From positions 214,054,500-214,118,499 of the forward strand of contig NC_073304.1 in NCBI RefSeq assembly GCF_027595985.1: 64,000 nt of DNA. The letters are read 5' to 3'. Within the stretch, counting starts at the first letter, position 1, and every line of letters begins with the position of its first letter. Positions 37,025-48,812 of the stretch are shown one piece after another. The notes under the pieces were generated by a model. It was not told the DNA's origin. It saw nothing but the letters and a program-made list of their open reading frames with translations, and did not search any database. Source of the DNA: Sorex araneus (Eukaryota > Chordata > Mammalia > Eulipotyphla > Soricidae). The position numbers and the translations under genes are program-made.

Positions 37025-37178
37025 GGCTGGGATGATAGCAGAGCAGGTAGGGCGCTTGCCTTGCACACAGCCAACCCAAGTTCAGTTCCTGACACTCCAT
37101 CTAGTGTCCTGCGCAGTGCCAGGAGTAAACCCTGAGCACCTCGAGGTGTGCGCCCACCCCACCCCCCGCAAAAAAACC
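37025..37178 (+). repeat. SINE, older, forward
   Basis: ggctgggatgatagcagagc to cgaggtgtgcgcccacccc, with a C-rich then A tail. Confidence 0.8.
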
Positions 37179-37344
37179 TAGAGGAACCCACCCAATATCA
37201 TTTCTCCTTGCTCCTTTATACATTTTAGGGTTAGCACATTAGCAAACAGTCAATTTACTTTAAATTTCAGATGAACCTGTTTGTGTGTTTGTCTGAAGTA
37301 TGGGGCTCTTTAGCAATTCTCATGGAGTCAGAGGCTAGTTCCCA

Positions 37345-37475
37345 AAAATATTTATTTTGGGGGTTTGGGGTAGTATCCATTAGAGCTGGGAAATCACTCC
37401 TGGCTGTGTTCAGGGCACCCTACACAGTGCTGAGGCAAACCCTGGCTTCTGATGTGCAAGGCACCCTCTCCAGCC
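37345..37475 (-). repeat. SINE, very diverged, reverse
   Basis: aatcactcctggctgtgttc and gatgtgcaaggcaccctctc. Confidence 0.5.
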
Positions 37476-37974
37476 CTTTGAACCCTCTCTACGGCTGCAT
37501 TTCTCACGATCCTTGGCCAGCTAGACTGGCATTCAATACAACGGCCCGAGGATTCGTTGCTGCTTGGTCCCCTCAGACCCTGGCAGTATTAAGGGGCCAG
37601 GTGGCGCTGGAGACAGAACTGGTGTCAGGTGCTACCCTAACCTGGTACCATCTCCCTGGCCCCTATATGAGCATAACATTTTAGTTCAAGTGTGATAAGT
37701 AGGCCAAGCTTACGCTAGAAACTATTCATGCGATATTAAGACATACACCAATTACATGTTGCTCATCTGAAATGCAAATCTAGTGCTCTGCATTCATCTG
37801 GAAACATTATCTGTAGCGTTAGTCACTAGCATCCCTGTTCTCATGAACCCCTCTCTTTCTAGCGGGCTCCTTAATGCATCACTCCTTGCCATTCTGTGCT
37901 GCGGGTGGGGAGGGGAGGCAGGTACTTTGTTCCCATTTTCTCTCCTGGTCGTTGAAGTGCAAGTCCAAACAGTG

Positions 37975-37988
37975 ACAGCAGGGGGCAC
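37975..37988 (+). promoter_or_regulatory. CTCF-like motif, intergenic
   Basis: acagcagggggcac matches CCASYAGRKGGCRS at 13 of 14 positions, in repeat-free sequence. Confidence 0.4.
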
Positions 37989-38660
37989 CATTTTCTTAAA
38001 CTAGACCCCAGTGGAGATTCCGGGGGCCTCAACTGGGAAGGGCGGCATTCTTGAAGTTTTCACTCGCCCTCCCTCTGGGGCTCACTTCCTTCCCCGCCAC
38101 TGCCAGAGTTAGCGCTGTGAAATAAAAATTCGATTCTATCCCTTCACTCCTGTTGACTGCCAAGCATCCACGGTTCCCTCTATTTCACGCATGTATTCAT
38201 TCACTGATCTCTCTCCCCCGTGTTCTTACGATGACATTTGCTTACACGTACTTGGATGCAGTGCCTGAATATTATACTTTTTTGTAGGGGGAAGGGAGGC
38301 GACCTCCAGAGCAGTGATCACGGGCCTGAGGGTTATTCCTGAGGGTACTTAGCCTGGCAGTAGGGTCTGATAATTCAGTGCTTGGACCTGGTGAGGATGT
38401 CACTGCTTGGGTGCAGTGGTGCAGGGGTCACCAGGGACACACCCAGCGATGCACAGGGGACCACATGGTGCCAGAGACCAAACTCCAGCTGCACACATGT
38501 TAGACATGAACTGCATCCCCCTGGGCTTCCCCCCAGCCCGCCACCCCTGCCACCACCCACCAGGGAGGTGCCAAAGGTCATGCCTCCTTGGAGTTCACAC
38601 TGGCAGGACGGCTGTCTGCCACTGAGCTATTCCTTGATACTACATGTTACCTTCTGAGTG

Positions 38661-38663
<3 letters not shown>

Positions 38664-38691
<28 letters not shown>
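38664..38691 (+). repeat. (GT)n microsatellite
   Basis: gtgtgtgtgtgtttgtgtgt, continuing; it abuts a SINE. Confidence 0.85.
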
Positions 38692-38692
<1 letters not shown>

Positions 38693-38694
38693 GG

Positions 38695-38846
38695 CGGGGG
38701 GAGCCACACCAGTGTTGCTCAGGGCTTACTCCTAGTTCTGCACAAAGGAATTACTCCTGGCAGTGCTCAGGGGATCATACAGGATGTCAGGATTGAACTC
38801 AGGTCAGCTGTGAGCAAGGCTACCCACTTCCTATATCTCCGGCCCC
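38695..38846 (-). repeat. SINE, older, reverse
   Basis: gggggagccacaccagtgtt to tatctccggccccc. Confidence 0.8.
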
Positions 38847-38859
38847 CCCTTTAAAAAAA

Positions 38860-39075
38860 ATTTTTTTTTAATTACCATGTGAAAAGTTACAAAGATTTCA
38901 GGCTTAAGTCTCAGTCATACAATGCTCAAACATCCATCCCTTCACCAGTGCCCACCACCAGGAACCCCAGTATACCTCCCACCCCCCCACCTGTGTAGCT
39001 GATAATTTTCACTTTACTTTGATTACATTCAATATTTCAACATAAAACTCACTATTATTATTTGGAACTCCCCCC
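38860..39075 (-). repeat. LINE-1 3' end, reverse
   Basis: A poly(T)-side start, then aagtctcagtcatacaatgc, catcccttcaccagtgccca and ccagtatacctcccacc. Homologous to the copies at 41985, 48356 and 52410. Confidence 0.65.
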
Positions 39076-39409
39076 CCAAAATCGAACCTGCTGAAAAGGC
39101 AGCATTTGATAATTTGTTTTCCCTTGCTGAGAATAAAGAGATATGAGGTCGCATGGTAGCAGCTGGGCGGTTTTGGATTTCTGTATTTTAGTAACTAAGT
39201 CCAGGGAAATTTCTACCAAAAATTGCCTCATTGCAAGCTCGTACCTCTGTTTAGTGGGCCTTGTAAGATGGCAGCCACCACGCCACCCTGCCAGAAAGGA
39301 AAAGCCGAGAGAGAAAAACCTTTCCCCTCCTGGAGTGGCATGGCGGCCCTCCCCTCTTAATGCAGCAGAAACGAGCCTGTCAGAGTCTTCCTGATTCCCT
39401 TCCCCCTGC

Positions 39410-39605
39410 TTCAGCTCCCGCTGCCTCCCTCAGCCTGACCTCACCTACCTCCCACTTCTAGAAGGCAGCCCCCCTCCCCCATTCACCAGGAAGTACTGCA
39501 GCTTCCCTGTCACTAGTTCCCACCCTGCCTTCGTGCTCTCGGTTCCCTCTGCTTAGAACTCCCTGTTCTCCCGGGCGCCTCTAAGCCTCTCTGTTCACTT
39601 GACAC
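39410..39605 (+). repeat. Possible LINE-2 remnant
   Basis: ggttccctctgcttagaact followed by tctctgttcacttgacacac resembles a common L2 3' phrase as I remember it; weak. Confidence 0.3.
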
Positions 39606-40009
39606 ACTTTACACGTACGGAATGAGAGGGACCAGGTCGCCGGCACTAGTCTAGGCTGGCGATGCTGGTGAGGTGGGATGCTACGAGACTCCTTCCCAGA
39701 ACGCATCTCATGGGGACTGGAGGGGAAACAAGCGAGAAATCACAGCCACGAGGCACTCGGGGCCTCATTCAAGCGCTCACCGACTGGACTCCATCAAGAG
39801 GCGCTGACGGCTCGCCCTTCGGTTTCATTGGAGGCCTTTTCCACCTCAGGGTCCCAACCATAATGCCTGCTGGTGCGGTGAATAGGGATGAACGAGCCAC
39901 ATGCAGCTGAAGGGAATAGTGCAATCTCGGAGGGCAGAGGGCTGGGAGCAGGAGGTCCAGCTATACAGTAGCTTTTGAAATACTGATTTTTTGAGGGGGT
40001 GGGGTTGGT

Positions 40010-40168
40010 TTGGGGGCCGTACTTGGCAGTGTTCAGGGCTTACTCATGGTTCTGCCTCAGGGATCACTCCTGGCAGTGCTGGGGATACCATATGAAATGC
40101 AGGGGATCTACCCCAGGCAGGCCACGAGCAAGGGTAGCATCCTACCTGTTGTACTGTCACTCTGGCCC
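40010..40168 (-). repeat. SINE, older, reverse
   Basis: tgggggccgtacttggcagt to gtcactctggccccc. Confidence 0.8.
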
Positions 40169-40317
40169 CTAACTGACTGAGTATAGTGTGAACTCTCAAG
40201 GTAGAAGAGCCGGCCAAGCTCAGGGGCTGTTGCCAGTGCCAGGATCAACCCCAGGCTTCCCACAGGCTTCCCCATACTCTGGCCCATTGGGCCATATCTC
40301 CCTTTTGGTTTGATTTT

Positions 40318-40400
40318 GCTTTTGGGTCAAACCTAGCATTGCTTGGGGGGTCTACTTTCAGCTAGGGGTCACCGTGGATACGTGCGAGGCGAGGAATGGA
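40318..40400 (-). repeat. SINE fragment, reverse
   Basis: ttttgggtcaaacctagcat and gtgcgaggcgagg. Confidence 0.5.
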
Positions 40401-40433
40401 AGTGGGGCTTCTGCCTGCAAAACGTGCACTGCG

Positions 40434-40592
40434 GGGGCCAGAGAGATAGTACAGCAAGTCAGTGCTTGTCTTACACGCAGAGAATCCCAGTTCACATACC
40501 CAGCCCCCTATAAGGTCTCCTGAGTCCCTCCAGGAGTGATCCAGAGCCAGGAGTCAGTCTTGAGCACTGCTGGGTGTGGCTCCAAAAACAAA
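40434..40592 (+). repeat. SINE, older, forward
   Basis: gggggccagagagatagtac to ctgggtgtggctccaaaaac. Confidence 0.8.
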
Positions 40593-40669
40593 CAAGCAAT
40601 TTCAAAGCCTGTGCTCCAGCCCTTTAAAGCTCTCTCCGTATCCCCTCTCTGGATATTCCTTTGTTTATT

Positions 40670-40790
40670 GGTTTCTGGACCATACACCCAGCGATGCCCA
40701 GGGGCTATTCCTAGCTCTGTCCTCAGAAGTTGCTCCTAGGGATGCTCTAGGGAACATGCGCTGCCGAGGATGGAACCTGGACCTCCTAGA
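40670..40790 (-). repeat. SINE, old, reverse, truncated
   Basis: tttctggaccatacacccag to ggatggaacctgg. Confidence 0.65.
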
Positions 40791-41984
40791 ACCTTTCTGG
40801 AATCTCCTCTCTAGTTCCGCCTGGAACCTCTCTCCACTCCCTCCCTCTGCCCAATCTTTAAAATTCTTTGCCTGCTCTTAGGCCTCTGGCCACCAGTCGA
40901 CCCCTTTACACATTGCAGTACTAACATCACTCTCTGTCTTGCTTCTCACTCAGACTTATAGATATTTTCTCCCCCACCCCCACCGCAGACCATGCCTTTG
41001 TATCTCTAACCCCTGACACAATGACTGGCATGGGGGTAGGTGCCAGCCCAGTATTGGTCCGTGGCCCTGGGAGGGCCGGAAACCTGGGAACCTCGGCACC
41101 AGTTTGTTGATGGAAGCCGTCAACTACTAACTACTGCTTTGGGCACAGGACAGATGGAACGAGAAAGCCTGAGACAATGCATTTCTGGGTGCGTGCGCGC
41201 GCGCGAGTGTGAGCCTCCCATGCTAGCAGGTGTGACAGCTGGAAAATGTGTCTGGGAACCGCTGGCTCCCTTCTTGGTGGGCTCCCAAGCCTTCCCTCCC
41301 CGCTCTCAGCTATGAATGTGGGAGTCACGGCGGCCTCCCTGGTTTCCTTCCAGGGCCTGGAGACGCTGGCACGGAGATCAGAAAGCTTATACAGGCTTTT
41401 GGCACCCGCGGATACATCCTCGGGGGAAGGTGCCTGGCACCTGCTGCCTCCCACCGCCTACCCACTGCATGCCCACTGAAAAGCAAGCAGCTGTGGGGGT
41501 CAAAGGGCAGTGCTTCCTCTTCTCACTTCTCCAGAGCGAGATCATCAAAATAACCTTCATCCCACACCAGGGCGCAAAAACTCCCAAGTGGAAGAGAAGG
41601 CCCGGGGGCGGCTTCACGGCCGCACCAGCGGTGCCCACCCCGAGACAGAGCAGGAACTGGACCGCCAGATCACTGTGTTGATTCGTGCTAATGCTATGCT
41701 GTCCTTTTCACCCAGAGCCGGCTGCCTCGCACCCACTCGGAGCCTCCCATATGTGCTCTTGCCGCCCCGATGAATAAGGACATATCTTTGGAAAACACAG
41801 CTGAGGTTTAGCGAGATGCTGTCTGAGTCTCAGGAGCAGGAACTAAGTCGGAAGGATGCAGCGCCTCCGGTTTGGCCTGGAAACCTCTTCAGCACTCAGA
41901 AGAGTCAATTTTCTGAATCAGAAAGGGTGGAGGATATCTGCACGGCTTGAGTGACATTGGAGCCCTTTTTTTTTTCTCTCCTGA

Positions 41985-42595
41985 GATTTTTTTTTTTTTA
42001 TTGAATCACTGTGAGATAGACCCTTACAAAGCTGTTCATGATTAGGTTTCAGTCATACAGTGTTCCAACACTCATCCCTCCACCTGTGTACATTTCCCAG
42101 CACCAGTGTCCCCAGTTTCCCTCCCATCATCCCCCACCCCACCCCCAGCCTGCCTCTATGGCAGGAGCTTCTCCCTCCCTCCCTCCCTTCCTCCCTTCTT
42201 CTCTATCTTCCTCCCTCCCTCCTCCGTCCCTCTCTCCCTTCCTCCCTCCATCCCTCCCTCTCTTCTCTGTCTCTCTCTCTCTGTCTCTGTCTCTCTCTCT
42301 CTCTCTCTCCCTCCTCTCTCTCTTTCTCTTTCTCTCTCTCTTTCATTTTGACATTGTGGTTTGCAATATAGAGTCTGAAAGGTTACCAGGTATATTCGAC
42401 CAGTCCTCCTAGCCTTTGTTTTCCCTGGCCTTGGATATTAGACTTCTACTATATATATGTATTTTTATAGCCTGCAAATGAATGCAGTCATTCTATATCT
42501 GTCCCTCTCCTGACTCATTTCACTCAGCACGATACTCTCCATGTCCATCCATTTATAAGCAAATTTCATGATTTCATTTTTCCTAACAGCGTGGA
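41985..42595 (-). repeat. LINE-1 3' end, reverse, with expanded CT tract
   Basis: T-tract, gaatcactgtgagatagacc, ttagg and tttcagtcatacagtgttcc, a CT-rich tract (42168-42345), then ctgactcatttcactcagca and ccatccatttataagcaaat, typical of L1 3' sequence read in reverse. Confidence 0.75.
42168..42345 (+). repeat. CT/CCTC-rich tract inside LINE-1 3' end
   Basis: Pure pyrimidine runs (ctccctccctccctcccttc then ctctctctctct). The L1 3' UTR purine tract read from the other strand. Confidence 0.9.
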
Positions 42596-42692
42596 GCCCC
42601 TCTTTAAAGTGGTCTGTGGGTAAGCCTTGAGCACAACTAGGTGTGGCCCCAAAATTAATCCCCTGCCTCTCCAAAAGAAAAGAATCATCCTA

Positions 42693-42797
42693 GGGGCTGG
42701 AGAGATGGCACAGTGGGTGAAGGTGCCTGCTTTGCCTAGAGCTGATCCAGGAGTAAACCCTGGGCACAGTTGGGTGTGTCCCCCCCCAAAAAAAATG
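42693..42797 (+). repeat. SINE, forward, internally deleted
   Basis: ggggctggagagatggcaca joins directly to caggagtaaaccctgggcac; the B-box region is absent. A tail-like fragment (gtaagccttgagcacaacta) lies just upstream at about 42619. Confidence 0.75.
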
Positions 42798-43332
42798 TGG
42801 CGGAGGTCCTATGGAAATTTCAGCCTCATAATTTTCTCTCCGAAGAGGTGTCGAAAGCCAGAGCCCTCTCCAGCCTCCGGGGTGCGGCAGCGGTAAGCCT
42901 GGCGGAGGCGAGACTTCTGAGGAAGGCGCCTCTCCTGCAGCGAGGCTGACTGGCTGGACTCCAGCCCCAGGGCCCGTCCCTGCTACTGGGGGAAAGGCAG
43001 AGACAAAGGCACTAAGGGGTGTGATCCTGGGCTGCGCGTGTGGCCCTGGAGGGGGGGCCCAGGGAGAGGCGGGGGAGAGATGACAGTGCAGCGTAGACCC
43101 TGTTTGGGCTTTTGCCTTGGAGAAAGGAATGAAGACTGTGCTGTGGCCGGAGCCCTTTGGGTCCAGCCCCATGTCACGAGACCTCTTTTCCGAATCCCCC
43201 AGCTGGGGACCAGTTCAACGCTTTGAATTTGGGGGTGACAACATTCCTCGATATGTTGCCTGGTCCTCATTTCCCATCTGCCTGCAGGGTGACAATCTCT
43301 CTGGGGTCCCCCTCCTGACTCTCCAACATCTT

Positions 43333-43502
43333 TTTTGTTTTTTTGGGCCAGGCCCATTGGGGTACGGGGTTTACTCCTAACTCTGTGCTCATGGATCGCT
43401 CCTGACAGGGCTCAGGGTACAATGTGGGGTGCCAGAAATGGAATCCAGATTGGCTGTGTGCAAGGCGAGTGCCCTCCCCGCTGTTTTATCTCTCTGACCC
43501 CT
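43333..43502 (-). repeat. SINE, older, reverse
   Basis: tttttgggccaggcccattg to tatctctctgaccc. Confidence 0.78.
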
Positions 43503-44907
43503 CCAGTTTTTCCCGAGGTGACCGCATTTACATGAAATAGGAACTCCAAGCTTGCTTTCTTCACTCCTCGACTTTGGTTCCCTCCATCCTGGTTACTTCG
43601 TGCTTCTCGCCTGATGTCCTCCCTTCGTCAATCCTCCGCTGGCATTTCCCTCTCTCCACACTCCTCCCTTCCCTCTCTCTCGGTTGTGGATCCGATGGTG
43701 AATCTTTTCTCTGGCACAGACCCTTCGCTTCGCTCGCCAGCCCTGCTGGTTACACTCCTCATTTCTGTCGCTTCTGTCCAATTATCTCTCTGGCCAGGCT
43801 CGTGGGGAGCCCTCCCCTCCGGCCTCCTGCCTCCCTCCTTCCTTCCGGCTCGCAGCCCGCTCACCCACGATTAATTTCCAGGTGGGGATGCAAAGCAGGT
43901 TTGAAGGAACCGGGAAAGGGTTGGCAACGCATCCTGCATTCTGCTCAGAGGGTGCCGGGGGAGGGAAGAGAACCACCGGGAGGAGGACCGAGTTTTGCAG
44001 GCCATTAAGGGCTGCAGGATGGAGTTTTCACGAATGTGGGATCCAAAGCTTGTTAGAGTCAGCCCATCCTTAGAAACAGGGGCCCCGTGACAGAGGAAGC
44101 AAAGGCCCTTGCCACAGAAAACAAAGCAGCAGTGACTCAAAGGCATCCTGGAGATGCTTCCTTGCTCATCCACGTTCCTGAGGTTAATGTCTTTGGCTTG
44201 GGAATTCACTTTGGAACTTGTCCAGCACAGATAAAAATAGAGCTCATAAATGCCATCAGAGGCCCTTTCCGATAAGGTGGCCTTTTAAGGGAAGACTGGG
44301 TTCCCAGCAGAGGGGGTGTAGCCAGGCACCTCTAGAGAGCGTGACGGGGCTTCTTGTGGGTAGGCGACTGCCCAATGGGGGGGCTGCACATGGCTGTGCC
44401 GAGAGGGAGCTTCCGGGAGTGGGGGCGCGGGGGCCGGGGACTGTCCTCTGTGCCAGAGACCCGGGCTCCCAGCTCCCAAAAGGAATGTTGATTTCACTCC
44501 TTCATTTAATTACTCACCACCCAAGCTTTCCTCTAAATACTTATTAGGTGCCAGGAATGCTGCTAGACGCTGCAAACACGACCAACTGGGAGAAAAAAGG
44601 GAAGTCCCTGCCCGGCCTCCCTACCCCCAAGGGGTGAAGAGGGGATGGGGGTCACCATCCATGGAGGGGCACAGAGTGGGAATCAGGCAAGCCCCAGGCC
44701 GAAGGGAATGCGGTGGGAGGAGAAAGATGGGAAGACTGAACTCAGAGTGGGGTGACATCCCCAGCATCCTGAAGGAGCGGATGGAGCCATCGAAGCCTGA
44801 AAAACCAGCGGAGGATTCACCAGGGGCTTGACGGGGGCTGGGCGGGAAGGGAGGTCCCGAAGCCTGTTCTGGGAGAGGTAGCAGGTGATGCAAAGAGAAC
44901 GAGCTTG

Positions 44908-45086
44908 GGACTGGAGAGATAAGTCCCCGGGTCTTGGATGACTGCATGTAGCCAAGCCCAGTTCAATCCCTGGCGCTGCATATGGTTTCCTGAATACCAC
45001 CAGGAGCGTTCCCTGAGCATAGAGCCAGGAGGAGGAAGCCCTAAGCACTGTCAGGAAGTGTGACACCCCCCCCCCCCCCCCCCCCG
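44908..45086 (+). repeat. SINE, older, forward, with poly(C) tail
   Basis: gggactggagagataagtcc to aggaagtgtgacac, followed by about 20 consecutive C (45066-45085) where the A tail would begin. Confidence 0.82.
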
Positions 45087-45159
45087 CCAAACCGAAGCAA
45101 AAATAAAAGAGCTTAGTGCTCAGGGTCTGTTGCGCTGGAAACCATGGCTCAGTGGGGAG

Positions 45160-45440
45160 GGAGGGGACAGAGCGTGGGTGACAAAGGCCCAGGGCATGGG
45201 CAAGCCATCATCCCCGGGAAGGGCTTTGGATTGGATCCTGCCAGCCGTGGGAGCCAGTGAAGGACGGCAGGCGAGGGGGTGACTCAGTGCGGTTGGCATT
45301 TCCGAAAGCGGTGGCTGCAGAGCAGAGAATGAACTGGAAGGGCCAAGACCAGGGGCTGGGCAGCTAGATAAGGGGAGACACCTGTGCTTCCAGCAGAGGG
45401 AGGAGCGGGCTAAGGGGAGTTCTCAGAACTGGGTGTGGAA
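45160..45440 (+). repeat. Ancient interspersed repeat fragment
   Basis: gggctttggattggatcctg, gccagtgaaggacggcag and ggtggctgcagagcagagaa resemble a widespread old mammalian repeat ('tttggattttatt ... gactggagg') I cannot name. Confidence 0.35.
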
Positions 45441-45524
45441 TTACAAGGGGATTTGAGGAGTTGAGTTACTTCCCAGTTTTCAGACTTGAGCTGATCGGTA
45501 TGAGAGAACGGTGTTTTTATTGTT

Positions 45525-45702
45525 TTGTTTTGTTTTTTTGTTTTTTCTTTTTGGGTCACACCCAGCGATGCCTAGGAGTTACATTTCACTCAGGAATTCC
45601 TCCTGGCAGTGCTCGGGAGACTATGTGGGATGATGGGAATCGAACCCGGGTCCACCGCGTGCAAGGAAAACACCCTACCCGCTGTACTATCCCTCCAGTC
45701 CT
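45525..45702 (-). repeat. SINE, young, reverse
   Basis: tttttctttttgggtcacac to tatccctccagtcc, with a short internal deletion (gttacatttcactcag). Confidence 0.9.
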
Positions 45703-45734
45703 GAGAACTATTTTTTTTAAGCATAATTTTTTTT

Positions 45735-45889
45735 TCTTTTTGGTGGGGGGGTGCAGCCAGACCTGGCTCTGTGCTCAGGGATCACTCCTGATGTGGCTCA
45801 GGGGACCATGGGTGGTGCAAAGGTTGAACCCAGGTCAGGTGGGCGCAAGGCAAGTAGATACTACCCACTGCAGTATCTCTCCACACCCT
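45735..45889 (-). repeat. SINE, older, reverse
   Basis: tctttttggtgggggggtgc to gtatctctccacacc. Confidence 0.75.
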
Positions 45890-46349
45890 GGGAGCCCTGA
45901 GAGCACATTTTAAATCTGCTGAGTATTATTAGGTGCTCATGGCACACTGGCCTGAGACCGGGGTGGGAGTTGGCGGTGCATGTCTGGAGCTCATGACTAA
46001 CATCTGGCTCCAGACAGATCTGGAATGTTCTTTAGAAGATGGATGTGAGAGTGAATGAGCCGTCTCTAAGAGAAGACCGGAATGGACTCCAAGGAGAGCC
46101 GTGTTCAAACGGGAAGCTCATAAAGGGGGCGACGAGAGGGCAGCCAGAGGGGAGCGGAGCCCAGGCGTCAGGGCTCTTGCCGCTGGCCCCCGGCACACGC
46201 TCCCCACTTCTCCAGCCCAGGGCAGCTGACCTTCCTTCGGGAAATTCACTCCTCCAAGCTCTGATTTGTTTGTTTGTTTTTGTTTGGAATTTAACACAGA
46301 CTTTTTCAACACGCCGGCATGCAAGCCATTTCCGTGATGCGGGTGGGGT

Positions 46350-46455
46350 GAGTTTGCCCATAAGCTGATCCGGCTCAGGGATGGGGTAGCTCCGAGGGGT
46401 CCTGGAGAATGAACTGGGGTTGGCTGTGTGTAAGGCATGTGTCTTTGCCCCTGTG
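46350..46455 (-). repeat. SINE, very diverged, reverse
   Basis: gaactggggttggctgtgtg, taaggcatgtgtctttgcccc. Confidence 0.45.
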
Positions 46456-46629
46456 TGCATTGTCTCTCTCCCTAGGTTCCTAATCCTGCGACTTGGGCCC
46501 TAGGGGAGAGCTGCTGATCGGCTCTGCCTAGCCCTCCTGACCCACTTCCTTCGACCCTCCCTCAGTTTCCTTGAGGTTTTCAAAACCTCCACTAGCTCTC
46601 TGGCCTTAGGATCTCTGCTTTGGTTTGGT

Positions 46630-46779
46630 CTTTTTTCGGGGCTATACCCAGCCGTGTTCAGGGATCACTCCTGGCAGCGCTCAGGGGACCCTGACTATAT
46701 ATAGTGCCAGGGATTGAACCGGGGTCTGCTGCTTGCAAGGCAAGCAAACACCTTACTCGCCATAGTACCGCTCCAGTCC
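46630..46779 (-). repeat. SINE, older, reverse
   Basis: ttcggggctatacccagccg to accgctccagtcc. Confidence 0.82.
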
Positions 46780-46933
46780 TGGCCCAAGGGTCCTTATTGG
46801 ACTGGGTTGCTTTCCTTCCTCATGCCCTTTCTCCTCATCCTTTGCCTAAAACATTACATTTACATTTACAACCTCTCAGACAGCCTTTTCAGACATCCAG
46901 AGAAGACTAGATGTCTGAAAAGAACTTTCTATC

Positions 46934-47116
46934 TTTTTTTTTTTTTTTTTTTGCTTTTTGGATCACACCTGGCAATGCACAGGGGTTACTCCTGGCTCTG
47001 CACTCAGGAATCACTCCTGGTGGTACTCAGGGGACCATATGGGATGCTAGGAATCGAACCCGGGTCAGCCGCGTGCAAGGCAAACGCCCTACCCGCTGTG
47101 CTATTGCTCCAGCCCC
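46934..47116 (-). repeat. SINE, young, reverse, with TSD
   Basis: Poly(T), ctttttggatcacacctggc to ctattgctccagcccc. Flanked by ctttctatctt at about 46924-46934 and 47122-47132. Confidence 0.92.
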
Positions 47117-47215
47117 TACAGCTTTCTATCTTAATTAATTAATTCATTCGTTCATTCATTGTGTTTGTATGTATGTACTTAGCACCTTCTGTACATGACT
47201 GTGCTCAATACTGGG

Positions 47216-47590
47216 ACATTCGCTGTATCACTGTATCACTGTCATCCCATTGATCATCGATTTGCTCGAGCAGGGCGCCAGTAATGTCTCCATTTGTCCT
47301 AGCCCTGAGATTTTAGCAGCCTCTCTTTACTAGTTCTTCCCAGTGGTGCCACATTGGAGGCTCTTTCAGGGTAAGGGGAATGAGACCCATCATTGTTACT
47401 GTATTTGGCATATCGAATATGCAACGGAGAGCTTGCCAGGCTCTACCCTGTGGGTAGGATGCTCTCGGTACCTTGCCAGGTTCTCCAAGAGGGAGAACTA
47501 GGCTATAAGAGGTTGCGCAGTCATGCTCTTCTGGGAGCTTGATTTTAGTCTGTTGGCCATTGATGGGATCACATGGTGCCATGTGCAGTT
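47216..47590. repeat. Probable dispersed repeat of unnamed family
   Basis: Begins with duplicated ctgtatcactgtatcactgt, then catcgatttgctcgagcagg, tggcatatcgaatatgcaac and gagcttgccaggctct. I recall similar CpG-rich sequence recurring across shrew genomic DNA, but only one copy is here, so multiplicity cannot be shown. Confidence 0.5.
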
Positions 47591-47984
47591 TCTGGGTGTG
47601 ACTGCCTAGTTACTGGAAAATGGAGGATCTGGGTGGAGGAGGCCCAGTTCCAATCTGAGCAGGCTTGGAGATCTCAGCCTTGAGTATGGCTGTGGCCGGG
47701 TTCCGGAGGTCTTTGGCTGCTGGGGCTCTGCTCGATGCAGGGAGGGAAACTCAACCTGCCCACTTCGAGGGGCCCTGGTGAAGACAGCCAGGCACAGGGA
47801 GCAAGAGACTCTGCACTGGGACATTATCGAGAGTAAACAGATTCTTAAGGCCTTCACAATTTGAGTATGGAAAACTAATCATAAATATGTACATGTCCAA
47901 ACAATTTTAAAGTATCCTTGGTGTGATACAGGAAGTAAAAAGAATACCATGATCATAAATTAGTAAAATAACCAAAGATCCTCA

Positions 47985-48170
47985 TTCTGGAGAGCAGGAA
48001 GTGGAGGTACTGTGTGGATGTGGAAATTAAATTGAGATCAGAGAAAGGCAGAACCACCCCGAAGGGAAAAGAGTTCGAGGCAGCAGGAACAGCAACTGCT
48101 AAAGCTATGGAGGGAATGAGCTTGATGGGGTCTAGGAGCTGATGGCCAGAGTTGCTGAAGACAAGAAAGG
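47985..48170 (+). repeat. Ancient interspersed repeat fragment
   Basis: gaggcagcaggaacagcaac to ctatggagggaatgagcttg resembles the same old repeat as at 45160 ('gcagagggaacagcaagtgc'). It is resumed at 49040 (gtggaaatggggagaagtgg) after younger insertions. Confidence 0.4.
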
Positions 48171-48172
48171 AT

Positions 48173-48344
48173 TTTTTTTTCCCCTTTGGGCCACACCTGG
48201 CGATACTCAGTGGTTACTCCTGGCTCTGCACTCAGGAATTATTTCTGGTGGTGATCAGGGGACCATTTGGGATGTCAGGGATCAAATCTGGGTCGGCTGC
48301 ATGCAAGGCAAATGCCCTACCCGGTGTACTATAGCTCGGACCCC
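48173..48344 (-). repeat. SINE, older, reverse
   Basis: tttcccctttgggccacacc to ctatagctcggaccccc. Confidence 0.85.
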
Positions 48345-48355
48345 CAGGCCAGGAT

Positions 48356-48720
48356 TTAAAAAAAAAATTTTTTTATTAGTGAATCACTGTGAGGTGCAGT
48401 TAAAGACTTTCAAACTTTCGTGCTTGCGTTTCAGTCATACAATGGTCAAGTGCCCATCCCTTCACTAGAGCCTATTTTCCACCACCAATGATCCCAGCAT
48501 CCCTCCCACCACCCCACTCTGGCCTCCCCCCACTCAACCCCGCCTCTGTGGCAGGGCATTCCCTTTTGCTCTCTCTCTCTCCTTTTGTTTGTTGTGGTTT
48601 GCAATAGAGGAATTAACTGGCCATCATGTTTGGTGTATAGTCAACTTTCAGCCCTCATCTCCCATTTTGAACAGGCCCTCTTAGCACCCTTTACTTGATG
48701 GTCCCTTCTCTATCTGAGCC
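48356..48720 (-). repeat. LINE-1 3' end, reverse
   Basis: tttattagtgaatcactgtg, gtttcagtcatacaatggtc, ccaccaccaatgatcccagc, tttgttgtggtttgcaatag. The longest well-preserved copy here. Confidence 0.75.
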
Positions 48721-48812
48721 CAGGCAAGGATTTTTAAGGAGGATCGCAGCATGATGGAACTAACCTTGTAATGAGCCTGCTCCATTGCTGAGTGAAGAAT
48801 AAATAGAGTAGA

